Shown here one piece after another: positions 1-10,800 of a DNA stretch of 64,000 nucleotides (position 1 is the stretch's first letter; each line of letters starts with the position of its first letter). The notes beneath the pieces are model-generated. The model worked only from the letters and a program-made list of their open reading frames with translations. It was not told where the DNA came from and searched no databases. The translations under genes and the position numbers were made by a program. Origin of the DNA: Liolophura sinensis (taxonomy: Eukaryota > Mollusca > Polyplacophora > Chitonida > Chitonidae); the NCBI RefSeq assembly GCF_032854445.1, contig NC_088305.1, positions 25,021,400-25,085,399 of the forward strand, read 5' to 3'.

Positions 1-835
1 AATTATCAAGCTATAAATAAGAGGATACGGATGTGTATATATAATGAACAGAATCCTGTCCTATAAAAGCGTATACATGAGTAAGCTCATATTCAAACTT
101 TAGCAATTCCACATATATAGTTTAGTTTAGTGTATTACATCCACAACGATTTACATGGTATAGCCATCTTTACAATTTGCCCGTAAGAAAACACGACCTG
201 CTGTGGGCTCACAACATGAGGTAAAATGACTTCCTTCCCTCAGGCAAGGCTTTTTATACTCACTATAGTTGTTGGTCTTAACAACAAGTGAATCACACCG
301 ACTGGAAAACCTAGGTTGCACAGATTCTGATTTGAACACGCGCTGATACATTCTACCCCTCAGGCGCACACTGTTTACCCATTGGGGCGAGCTACGCCTG
401 ACAGTTAATCCGCTGTTATGAATTAAAATATAAAGATTTTACCATTTGTTTAATACAATTAAGATCATACCACATATTCCACTTTACAATACTTTTCTTC
501 TGTTAACAGCAACAACCTTTCGAAAGACTTGTATCGATATAATGGCTCGGTCGGGGAAGCGTACTTGCCCTCGGTAAGGCGTCTCAGTGAAGCAGCACTA
601 GATAAAAGAGCGGTGGAAATCCGTCCTGCAACAAGGAGCCACATTACATGCACTCTAAAGATTCCTTCGTTGTCATATGACTGAAAAATTGTTCAGTACA
701 ATGTTAAACCCCGAGCACTCACTTACTCACTCGGCCACGGAGACTCCAGCTAACAAAACAAATGGAAAGTTGGCTATGAGGCATGTTGTTTCCGGATAAA
801 TATCAGAAAGACGCTTTTTTTCTGTAATGTACAAA
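1..835. other. No recognisable gene; old repeat relics
   Basis: No exon with convincing splice sites or recognisable protein was found. The stretch 535-605 ('ataatggctcgg...ggtaaggcgtctca...gaagcagcactaga') is shared with 57942-57992, so it is a dispersed repeat relic. Confidence 0.5.
535..605. repeat. Dispersed repeat fragment shared with 57942-57992
   Basis: Shared words are 'ataatggctcgg', 'cggtaaggcgtctc' and 'gaagcagcactaga', in the same order and the same orientation at both places. The family is unknown. Confidence 0.6.
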
Positions 836-1220
836 TAACATGTATGTATATAGTATTTCCATTGAGACAATAACCTGGCTATGCCATCAAACTTTATTGT
901 TAAACAGGTTTATTTATCAACAAACTTAGTTTGAAATTCAGTTTGTCCAGTATTATTTGCGCTCAGATTAAATCATGTAACGTGTACTCTTGGTAAGTAG
1001 CTTTTAATGAAGCTAATAAATTATTTATTTATTTTCTTTGGTGGGATTGGGGGAGGTGGGTAGAGAGAAGGTGGTGGAGTGCGTGGTTTTAAAACTGGTC
1101 ATGCTCCAGGTCATGCCGCAAACCAAATGAATCTTTGGATCAGGCAAAGACCAATGCCTGGCTAGGCTCCCATGGTATACACTTTTGAGTAACTCGTCCC
1201 AGACATGCTTAGTGCACCTG
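836..1220 (+). repeat. Dispersed repeat, copy 1 of an inverted pair
   Basis: This stretch matches the reverse complement of about 8973-9383. Shared marks include 'ataacctggctatgccatca', 'tttgcgctcagattaaatca' and 'tatacacttttgagtaactc'. It includes an AATTTATTTATTT tract. No coding capacity is visible; it is probably a non-autonomous mobile element. Confidence 0.85.
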
Positions 1221-2007
1221 CATGGTCATAAAGACATGCATGGCTGGCCTATCTTCGCAACTGTAGACGTGTACCAATGTACAAGTGGGTTGAGCTCATG
1301 TCAAAAGTCACGAAACGGAAATTAAGTACTTCACTTTATAAGCCACACTACGAAATCCTATTTAATCCTATCAGCTGTGAGGTTTTGGGGAGTCGGAATG
1401 ATGCAATAAAGAGGATTGCATTGAGCAAACCCGGATGCCTTTGACAAGCAAAGTGATAAAAGAGACACCCACCGCCAAGAGAAGCAAGAAGCTGTCTTTA
1501 TATGTGTTATGTGACGAACTTCTGTTAATTAGGATTCGGAAAATAAAAGACATGCCTAATTAGGAACATTTTTAATTTGTTTTCGGCTCTAGGCTCCATA
1601 AACCATTTCCCTGTACGACGTAAGTCACAATATTCCTGTGAAAATGTTTTATATCCTGATGTGGACATCTGTTGGGACATTACGGCTGGTTAAAGAAGCT
1701 ATACCGGAGATTTTTCCGCGAATAAAAACCTCTTCATTAATCAAATTAAAGTTTTTCTATATAGCTAGATGAGCTCAAGTGACAGTATTTCAGTACATAT
1801 CAGACTCGTATCTGTATGTTATTTACAGTGTTAACATAATTCTACAGACTGAAAGTTATAGTGCGGTCCGTTTTGCAAAGGCTAAGAACTTCATTTCTTG
1901 ATTGAACGGTAACACGTGCGCAGGTGAGGCTGATATTTTGTGAAAGATAATCGTGTGTGCTATTTTAACATGATAGAGAGCCAAAACACGATTGAATTGT
2001 CATTCGC

Positions 2008-2049
2008 TGTTTTTTTTTGTTTTTTTTTTTTGGGGGGGGGGGGGGGGGG
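2008..2049. repeat. T-tract followed by a G-tract
   Basis: About 26 mostly T bases run into 17 consecutive G bases. The G run could form a quadruplex on the plus strand. Confidence 0.9.
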
Positions 2050-2191
2050 CAAAAATATTTAGTATAATCCCATTAATTTGGCCATGGTGTGTCATTATTG
2101 TGCCTTGGTGTTTCATAATGTGGACACTGTTTCTCCCCATACAGGTTTAAATGTCTACAGGCAAGTGGATATACATGTATTTTGTTCATTT

Positions 2192-2443
2192 CTTTATTTA
2201 TTTGATTGGTGTTTTACGCCTCGCTCAAGAATAGTTTACTTGTATACAACGGAGACCAGCATTACGGTGGGAGTTAGCCAGACAGAGCCCGGAGGAAACA
2301 TACGACCAATCGCAGGTTGCTGGGATACCTTCCCACGTATGGCTGGAGAGGAGGCCAGCATAAGCTAGCCAGGCTTGAACTCACAGCGACGGCATTGGTG
2401 AGAGGCTCCTGGATCATTGCGCTGTGGTAGTGAGCTAACCATC
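2192..2443 (-). mobile_element. tRNA-derived SINE, minus strand (diverged)
   Basis: Reads in reverse from the AATAAATA tail ('tttatttgattggtgtttta') to a degraded tRNA-like head. The middle block ('gcaggttgctgg', 'ggctggagaggaggccagca') matches the family consensus seen elsewhere in the window. Confidence 0.85.
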
Positions 2444-3399
2444 TCGTGGATATAGTATCTAATTACACGAACATAGTGATCTACACACATGGAGTAATGT
2501 ATAATACGTTGTACTTTATATTTATGTCTAACAAGGTTTTCCTCATAATTGCAACTTATTCCAGGTATGTCTTCATTTATGCTAGACTGATGAATTAATG
2601 AATGGAATCTCACACAGGAATATTATTTTCATTATTACAGAAAAATAGTTCCTGTGAGTAAACTTTCTTCTCTTTAACACATGTTTATGTTTGAAGTGTT
2701 ACACTGTGACTGGAATCAAGACCCCAATACCACTTCCTTCTTTATTGGGCTGTACATGTAATTCTCTATTTTAGGGTGTAAATTCCGTTTGTCGCTGCCA
2801 CCCGGTCATTTTTGATGAACAGGTGCATGCTAGAACAAGTATATAAATCATGGAAATTGTCAAAATTTTAACACCACTAAACGTTAACATTGTCTCTTGT
2901 GGAAAATTAGTGTGGGTAAAATTCCGGCTACAGACAAGGATTATGTACATCCGGGTTACAGCCAGCCGGAGTTGCATGTTAACCCCTGTCAGTCTGTGTA
3001 AACTAAACAGTTTGTTCAGTCTTACTGGGGCGTTCTACTCTCTGTGTATGTCAACCTCTCGTACATAGTTGTATGTAAGTGTGTCACACAAGCCTTGTAA
3101 CGCCCAGACGAGAAAAAAAGGCACACAAAAAAGTGTCCCACTTAAATTCTGATACACAGAGCTAGGCCTACGCAGTAGACAGCCCAGCTCTCCTCCCTTT
3201 CCCTGTACATCACGAAGTATACTCATTCCGCTAACGAAGTCGTCAACATGTTATGTGTGACGGAAAAGTCACTGTATCAGACCGTTCAAGTACTCAGTTG
3301 TCCGTTTGCTCATGTCAACTCACCCGTGTTCAGAGCCGTGGTGTAATCTGTCCATGCACTTCATCGAGACACTTTTCCAGCTTGATTCGCCCCAGTTTT

Positions 3400-3715
3400 A
3401 TCTTTCGTTTCGTGAGGCCCTGTGCTGAGTTTCATCAAGTTGTGATTGGTTTCGTGAGGTAGTGCTGACTTTCATTAAGTTGTGATCTGTTTCGTCTCGC
3501 TCTACTGAGTTTTCTCAATTTGTTTTCAGTTTTGTCAAGCTGTGCTGATTTTTTTTCAAGACATGCCCGGTTTCGTTCAGCTGTGAGGAGTTGTCGTCGT
3601 TGTAGAGAGTGTCGTGAAGTTGTGTTCGATTTCGAGTTCGAGTTTTATGAATTCACGTCCGGTTTCTGGAAGGTGTATTCAGTTCTATCAAACGGTTTCT
3701 TCAGGTTGCGTTAAG
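3400..3715. repeat. Degenerate short repeats (gtttcgt...ttcatcaag motif)
   Basis: Variants of a T-rich motif such as 'gtttcgtgaggt', 'tttcatcaagttgtga' and 'gtttcgtctcgct' recur at irregular spacing of roughly 45-55 bases. This is probably a diverged relative of the 65-bp array that follows. Open frames here look like by-products of the low-complexity sequence. Confidence 0.45.
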
Positions 3716-3829
3716 TGTCAAGACCTTCTGAGCTTTTCCCTGGTGTGAATGTCAAGCTCACGTCCGCTTCTTCATCATATTTATGCGCCTCCTGCACTTG
3801 TGCCCTCTTCAGCTAATGGGCATTCATGA

Positions 3830-4290
3830 TTTCATCCCAGAGTTTTCAGTTCCACCAAATGTCCACAGTTTTGGTTTCGTCATGTTAATTCAGATTTCAT
3901 CCAAGTGTTTACAGTTTCATCGAATACATATAGTTCTGGTTTTGCCATGTTAATCCTGATTTCACCCAAGTGTATACAGTATCATCAAATGTACGTAGTT
4001 CTGGTTTCGTCACGTTAATCCAGATTTCATCCAAGTGTTTACAGTTTCATCGAATACATATAGTTCTTGTTTTGCCATGTTAATCCTGATTTCATCCAAG
4101 TGTATACAGTATCATCAAATGTACGTAGTTCTGGTTTCGTCACGTTAATCCTGATTTCATCCAAGTGTTTACAGTTTCATCAAATGTACATACGTCTGGT
4201 TTTGCCATGTTAATCCTGATTTTATCTAAATATATACAGTATCATCAAATGTACATAGTTCTGGTTTCGTCACGTGAATCGTGGTATGTT
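3830..4290. repeat. 65-bp tandem repeat with 130-bp alternation, upstream of the receptor
   Basis: The anchor 'gttaat(c/t)' recurs at 3884, 3949, 4014, 4079 and 4144 and 4209 (diverged at 4274), exactly every 65 bases without indels. Two monomer types alternate: one with 'tttacagtttcatcgaatac', the other with 'tatacagtatcatcaaatgt'. About seven monomers are present. The array ends about 340 bases before the receptor ATG. Confidence 0.9.
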
Positions 4291-4359
4291 TCATCGACAG
4301 CAGGTGAATAGCAGTTGCACGAGCATTGTGTTACTGCTTATGCTATCTGAATGTGTCTG

Positions 4360-4590
4360 TGTCTCTTGTTTCACCGATCTCTTGCTAGTTTCACTGCCTT
4401 CATGTAGTTTCCCCAACCTCTTGGCCGTTTAATTAATCTCTTTATATATTCACCGTCCCATTCCCAGTTTAACTGTCCTCTTCCCAGTTTCGCTGTCTTC
4501 ATGGTAGTTTTACCAACTTCTTTTCCGTTTCATCGATCTTTTTATAGATCCTCATCCGAGTTTCACCGCCCTCAGGTTCACCTCCACTTT
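4360..4590. repeat. Degenerate CT-rich repeats (gtttcaccgatctctt motif)
   Basis: Loose repeats such as 'gtttcaccgatctcttgcta', 'gtttaactgtcctcttccca' and 'gtttcatcgatctttttata' fill the space between the 65-bp array and the receptor start. They may form part of its promoter or leader. Confidence 0.45.
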
Positions 4591-4596
4591 TCCTGC

Positions 4597-4620
4597 ATGC
4601 GCATGGCTAGACAGGTGTGA
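4597..4620 (+). promoter_or_regulatory. Upstream ORF in the receptor 5' leader
   Basis: Two in-frame ATGs (4597 and 4603) open a 7- or 5-codon ORF ending at TGA 4618-4620, six bases before the main ATG at 4627. If this stretch is transcribed, it would reduce or condition initiation at the receptor start. Confidence 0.5.
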
Positions 4621-4626
4621 GCGACA

Positions 4627-4805
4627 ATGACTTGTTCATTCTATACACACGGAGCTTATGTCTACTTTAGGTCAAATAATAGCCCGTTTTCGGGCTGGTT
4701 TGTCTGCCTCAGTTTGTCTTTTCTGGTCATCGCGCAGGCTGTTCAAGGTGTGGCCCCCACCCTAAACAACGCGGGATGTCACAGTACCGTATCAGTCTTA
4801 AAACT
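4627..4805 (+). CDS. Receptor exon 1: signal peptide and mature N-terminus
   Basis: The ATG at 4627 opens a 59-codon exon that ends in phase 2 at the donor ct|gtaagt (4806). Residues 24-41 (WFVCLSLSFLVIAQAVQG) form a hydrophobic signal core after an unusually long polar n-region of about 23 residues. Cleavage is probably near AVQG-VAP. No later Met is available before the core, so this start is required unless an upstream coding exon exists. The mature end carries one Cys (residue 51), which could be an early EMI cysteine. Confidence 0.75.
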
Positions 4806-7800
4806 GTAAGTATCAGTATCTACACGTATTGTTTGTTGATAAAATATCTACCGTATATATTTTATTCCATTTATGTTACCATTGTGAATGGGGGGAGCGG
4901 GATCAAGACATTTTTTCACTTTTTTCGATGAAGCCTGTCCTTTTTTCGATAGAGCCTGTAATTTAAATACTGAAGCAAAAAAGTACTAATACTTATATAC
5001 CCGACAAATTCTTCATGTGGAAAGCAAAACATAGGCGACGGTCGTAATGAAATAGACTATAGTCTATATTGTACCTTTGTGAGCAAAATAGATCTTCGGA
5101 CAGATACGCTAAGTGTCGAGAACTCGGAGTTTCTGTACAACGCTATCATTTATTTATTTATTTATTTATTTAAGCTGTATGAATATGTTATAGCCTATGT
5201 CTCACCTTAGCCCAGCCTGAGTAGCTCATCATACCGGTCCTAACCGCACAACTACTTTTTTCTTAGGAGCTACAAAACTAGTAATGCTAAACCTGATTTT
5301 ACATCACGAACTTAATGGTTGAAGTACATGTATAATGTCTTAGATGTGAAATTACTTCCAAGCTAAGTCATATTGGTCTGTTTACTAGAGGAACACATGC
5401 ATATACCTGGTTTAACAGTATTCATGTTTTTTGTCATAAAAAATTGAATTTTTGTAATTTTTTTTCCTTGTTGTTGATAAATGCTGCTATAAAACCAGGT
5501 GAAAAAGGTTAGCACATGTTTTTGACAATATATGTGGTGCTTTCGTTTTACGTTGTGCATCCTGGTACATTTTATGCGGGTGGCTCATCTTACTCCTCGG
5601 GTCAGCTTATCTCATTCTCCTCCATATGTAGTTTTGTTGAATAGTTAGCAAGCATCTACAGAAAAACGTATATTCGAAAGTTTTTTATGTGTACCCTTCA
5701 AATAGTTTTGCAATGGCAAGCTATGACCCATGAACCAAACAAAGTTAAAATCCACACGGTGTCGTCAAAGCACAAAAATCGGGCCAAACCAAAAACTAAA
5801 CGTGTTTGGAGAAACTCTGGCAGAAGGCTACAAAATAAGCTCATGATATCTTGTTAGTCTATGCTTAAACGTCTACTGTAAATACCGCAACTTTCTGTTT
5901 TTAATGAAAATGTAGCTCTGTTATTTTTTGTTTCTTCACGAAGAGTAAACGTTACCACAGCGGAAGCCGTGGTGAAGTCGTACAGCGTAAGGCAGTCCGT
6001 GTCGTGTGGACTATGGAGTCTAGGACGTTGTACCCGATACAGGTTAGGATAATAAGTTTTCACTGGTAGTAAAACTCGTATATCTGAATTCGTTATCCAA
6101 CGACATTCGAGAGATATGTCGTTATTCGGATCAGTCTGTTGTACATTGGTATAGGCCAGAGCATTTGTGCTCGTGACCTTTCTCTTATTTCTAAGGACAA
6201 CCTTTTCATATGGACCTTGGTGTATGAAATAAAGCGTTGTTATTGTTGTTTTTATTGTTGTTGTTATTATTATTATTATTATTATCATATTAATTTGTGG
6301 CGGTCTGTCTGTTTGCCTGGGCGTTTTCCATGCAAAACCGGCTCTATATATTTCCTGCTATTAAAATGTTATCTGCAGGTTCATTTTGTGTAAATTAACG
6401 TCTATCAAGTTCACAAACCAGTGTTTTAACTGCATAAACCAACATTTTAGTATTACAGGCAGAGGTGATAACCATCAGATTTATAAACCATTAGAAAATG
6501 TATCATGCTTATAGCGTTCTGCAATTCAGAATTTACCAGCTTTTATGTTAACCTGGTTACAAATGAAATGTTCCCATCTACGTATCTCTATCTTAACATC
6601 ACAACACTTTTTATTTACCTAATTCTGCCAAAGCCGTAGGGCTAGGGGCGTGTAACTTGCTACTATTTCAGCATTTACAAGCGCAATTAGAATAAAATCC
6701 TGACTGACATAGACTGATCGGAGGCCGTATTCCACAGGTTACGTGTGATCATTTGCCAGTTATCCCACTTTCGTTGCTGCTCTGGGTTTTCCCTCTATAC
6801 TGCCAGTCTTGTAATATATCAACCTTTGTTCACAGTCTACAGTACAGAATTGTTTACGAGACCAAACTGAGGCTGCGCACAGAGACTCACTACAGTAAGT
6901 CATGCTGTCCAGGCTGGAAGGGAGACAACTGTGATATAGGTAAGAGTTTTTTTTTTTTTTAAATATATCATTAACGTTTGTTTTGCTTTACGTCTAGTCT
7001 AGTTTCGGTCTTTAAACTAGATTTGTAACGTAGGTCTAGTTGGAAAGGTTAGGTGATTTAGTGCGCTCCCTCCGACACTACTATAATCCAAGCCTATAAT
7101 GATCGCTCCACTGAGATAACTCCCTTAGACAAGAGGAGATAACTGACAGGGTTCAGACATGATACTCCATACAGCATATAAATCATTATCTAAGCTCGGT
7201 TTACATCACTCCCACCACTAGACAGGCCTGACCTTTGGATCCCGCTCACGTGGGCTTATTTAGACTTAGCCTCATCACTGGTGTCTTCGCGCGGGACTGT
7301 TTAATAAGCACTCATCAACAAAATTATGTCAGGTGTTGGATATAATCGCGCGCACTTCAGATAAAGAGAATGTACGTGTGTTAAGTATAATTAGAAGCAA
7401 AGATTAAAACAAGATTTTCGTGATTCATGACATCATTTCCTGCCTCTTCGCCCTGAAACCAGTAATCTGGGAGTTGTTCAATATTTCTGTACAAAATTTG
7501 CTTGTACTGGCGGCACTTGATGTCAAAGGAATGTAGACATCAGAGCATGCCCTGTACAAGGAGTCTAGTCTGATAAAGTTTGACCAGAAAAACAAGCTGT
7601 GAATATGTACTTTGAAACCGATTTATGTAAAAGGATGTCAAATAGCAAAACGGTACATGTCTGATTCTCTTCCATTAACGTCCATGTTAAATTACCATGT
7701 TATTCTGTATAGTTTGCGGACGGGGTAAATTAGAACAGCCCTCAATATCCTGAAACAAGTGAATGTATGACTGTGGCTTATCGTCATATTATATAAATGT

Positions 7801-10800
7801 AGCAATATTAAAGCCATTTGTAGCGATCATATACGATACAAGGACAGTCTTGTTTCTTGTAAACATACACATAAAATTACTGCGTATTACTTCGGGACTA
7901 TTGTTAAATAATATATGGTTGATGTGGAGAAGTACTTTGTGGTCACTGGCGATGCAACGGCTCTAATGAGTATTCTTTATTGCAACATGTCCGAACAGGC
8001 CAAGATATTGTTTCTTTTGAAAACGAACATTGATACGCTCCATACGTGCTTAGTGTTCTTGGATATCGGTAACTTAGATGCTGATTCGCCCATATTGTTT
8101 GGCGTTTTTCTCTGAAACCCAGGTACAACGACATATGGGACAACAAAAACAACAACAACAACCACAACAATGCCACCAACAACAAGAACAACACCTCCAC
8201 GAACAACAAGAACAATACCACCAATACTGACAACAAGAACAGTACCACCAACACTAACAACAAGAACAGTACCACCAATACTAACAACAAGACCAACACA
8301 ACGGCAAACAACAGATATAAGAAGAACATCCCCGCTAACAACAACACCCATACAAACACTGCCAGCAAGTACAGTAGGTCCATGGCCGACACAAAGAACC
8401 ACGTCATCACTGCCCCTCCAAAACCTCATTCCCCTTGACCTGGACTCAAGCTGCAACAACTTCGACTTTGACTGATAAAGTAACAACGTGGACAACCTTG
8501 TCAACCTTCCAGTCATCTGAATCAACACCAACAACGCCTTCATCTGTTTGTGGCGTCGAGACACCGAAATCCCAGGTACTGTCACACGACCAAAATCTGC
8601 AGGCAGTTCCAGCCAACATAACCTTCGTTTGTCAAGTCCTGTTTTTTTACCACCGCGAAAAGCAACCGACGGAAATCGTCTGGCTGGTTAATGGTGTGCC
8701 TGTCACGACACTGTTCGAGGTGGACATCATGGAGGGCTTGGGAGAGAGCATAGCTGGAGAAAGAGTTAGAGGCATTCGAGTAATTTCCATCCTCACGGTT
8801 GTGAACGCTTCTGTCTGTATGGCAGGGGAGTATGTGTGCCAGGCCAGGGTGGGGCAGTGCAAACACAACAACAGTGTCTATCTGGGATGTCCTAAATTCC
8901 CCAGCTTTTCACATACACAGTATAACTTTGGAAACAGTAAGTAACTAATGTGTTTATTGTTTTTTGTTTTTTAAGCATGTCTGAGACGAGTTACTCAAAA
9001 GTGTATACCATAGGAGCCTAGCCAGGCATTAGCCTTTGTCTGATCCAAAGTCTCATTTGGTTTGCGGCACATGCGCAAAAGAAGGGGAATGGATCCCTTA
9101 AAAAATGCCAAGATCTGGACCATGACCAGTTTTAAGAACCACTCACTCCACCACCTTTTTCTCTCTACCCACCTCCCCAAATCCCACCAAAGAAAATAAA
9201 TAAATAATTTATTAGCTTCATTAAAAGCTACTTACCAAGAGTACACGTCACATGATTTAATCTGAGCGCAAATAATACTGGACAAACTGAATTTCAAACT
9301 AAGTCTGTTGATAAATAAACCTGTTAAACAATAAAGTTTGATGGCATAGCCAGGTTATTATCTCATTGGAAATAGTATGTACATAAATGTCATTTGTTCA
9401 TTTATTTTATTTATTTGATTGGTGTTTTACGCCGTACTCAAGAATATTTCACTTATACGACGGCGGCCAGCATTATGGTGGGCGGAAACCGGGCACAGCC
9501 CGGGGGAAACCCACGACCATCCGCAGGTTGCTGGCAGACCTTCCCACTTACGGCCGGAGAGGAAGCCAGCATGAGCTGGACTTGAACTCACAGCGACCGC
9601 ATTGGTGAGAGGCTCCTGGGTCATTACGCTGCGCTAGCGCGCTAACCGGCTGAGCCACGGAGGCCCCCTAATGTGTTTAGCAGACTGGTGTTTAATGTGG
9701 TACTAAAGATAATGTGGTACTAAAGATGATTTAGCACGCAAATACGTGTGTTTGTCTGTATGTCTGTATGTGTGTATGGCGGGATGAGGTTTATAGGTGG
9801 AAAAAACTGGATTGGTTAGCTTCCTCTGCGGCCGTGTGTGAGGCATGCAGCAACCTGCGGATGGTCGTGCGTTTCCCCCGGTCTATACCCGGGTTCCTCC
9901 CACCATACTGATGACCGCCGTCAAACAAGTGGAATATTCTTGAGTACGGCGTAAAACACCAATCAAGTAAATAAATAAATATACTAGACTGGTCGAAGTG
10001 AACTAACACGCTTAGCCTAGTCTAAATGACGATTTACAGCCATATAGCGTGGAAGATCTTTAGCGCTAGGCTTTGTAGGTGTGTATCTGTTTACTTTAAT
10101 CCGGGTCAAGGGGCTTGTATATGCAGTACGCAGTTTTCATATGACCGCTATATCCACAGTTAAATTGAAAGCCTTACGCAGATACCTTGTATACCCATTC
10201 TGGTTTTCGGCCTCCGTGGCAGAGAGGGTGAGCCTGCCAATCCGGCGAAATGACTCTGTAGCCTCTCACCAATGCTGCTACTGTGAGCCCACCTCATGCT
10301 GGCTTCCTCTCTGGTCGTACTTTGGAAGGCGGTGCTCTTTCAACGGGCTCAGTCCTGTTTCCTCCCATCATAATGGTGGCCTCCGTCGTATAAGTGAAAT
10401 ATTCCTGAATACGGCGTAAACCAATCAAATAAATAAATAAATAAAAAGCAGGATATTGGGAATATGATTTTGGTTAAATAGACACTGTAATAGCCAAACT
10501 TAATGTTCAAAGGATACATGAAAAGGTGTATAAAACGAGTATGGTTTTGAGATTGGGTCTTGGCCTCAGTCTCAGCTTGTCTACTACTCTTTGACGTACG
10601 TCACACGTTGGAAAGTTAGTTAGTTGCCGAAAGTTCGACGGTTTGCACAAGGCTCTTTGGTTTTCTTTGTATATAATTAAAAAAAAAAACAAAACAGAAT
10701 GATCAAGCTAATAAAATTTAAAACTCTCCACCAATGATGAACCGATACGCTCAATCTAAAAGTAACAAAACTAACTTAAGTCAATTTCTAGGAATAACAC

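Noticed and set aside
8170-8475. Separate Thr-rich secreted protein
   Set aside because: It joins in phase to exon 2 and is followed within bases by more Thr-rich sequence and the Ig domain in the next frame, so it is better explained as receptor exon 3 with a frame break.
7943-8585. Minus-strand Val/Leu-rich ORFs opposite the Thr-rich stalk
   Set aside because: They are the complement of ACA/CCA codon repeats; no independent evidence for coding.
9387-9624. ORFs over SINE bodies (also near 2078, 20211, 30003, 42721, 51996, 54492)
   Set aside because: They translate the SINE itself. The same peptides recur at every copy and in opposite orientation.
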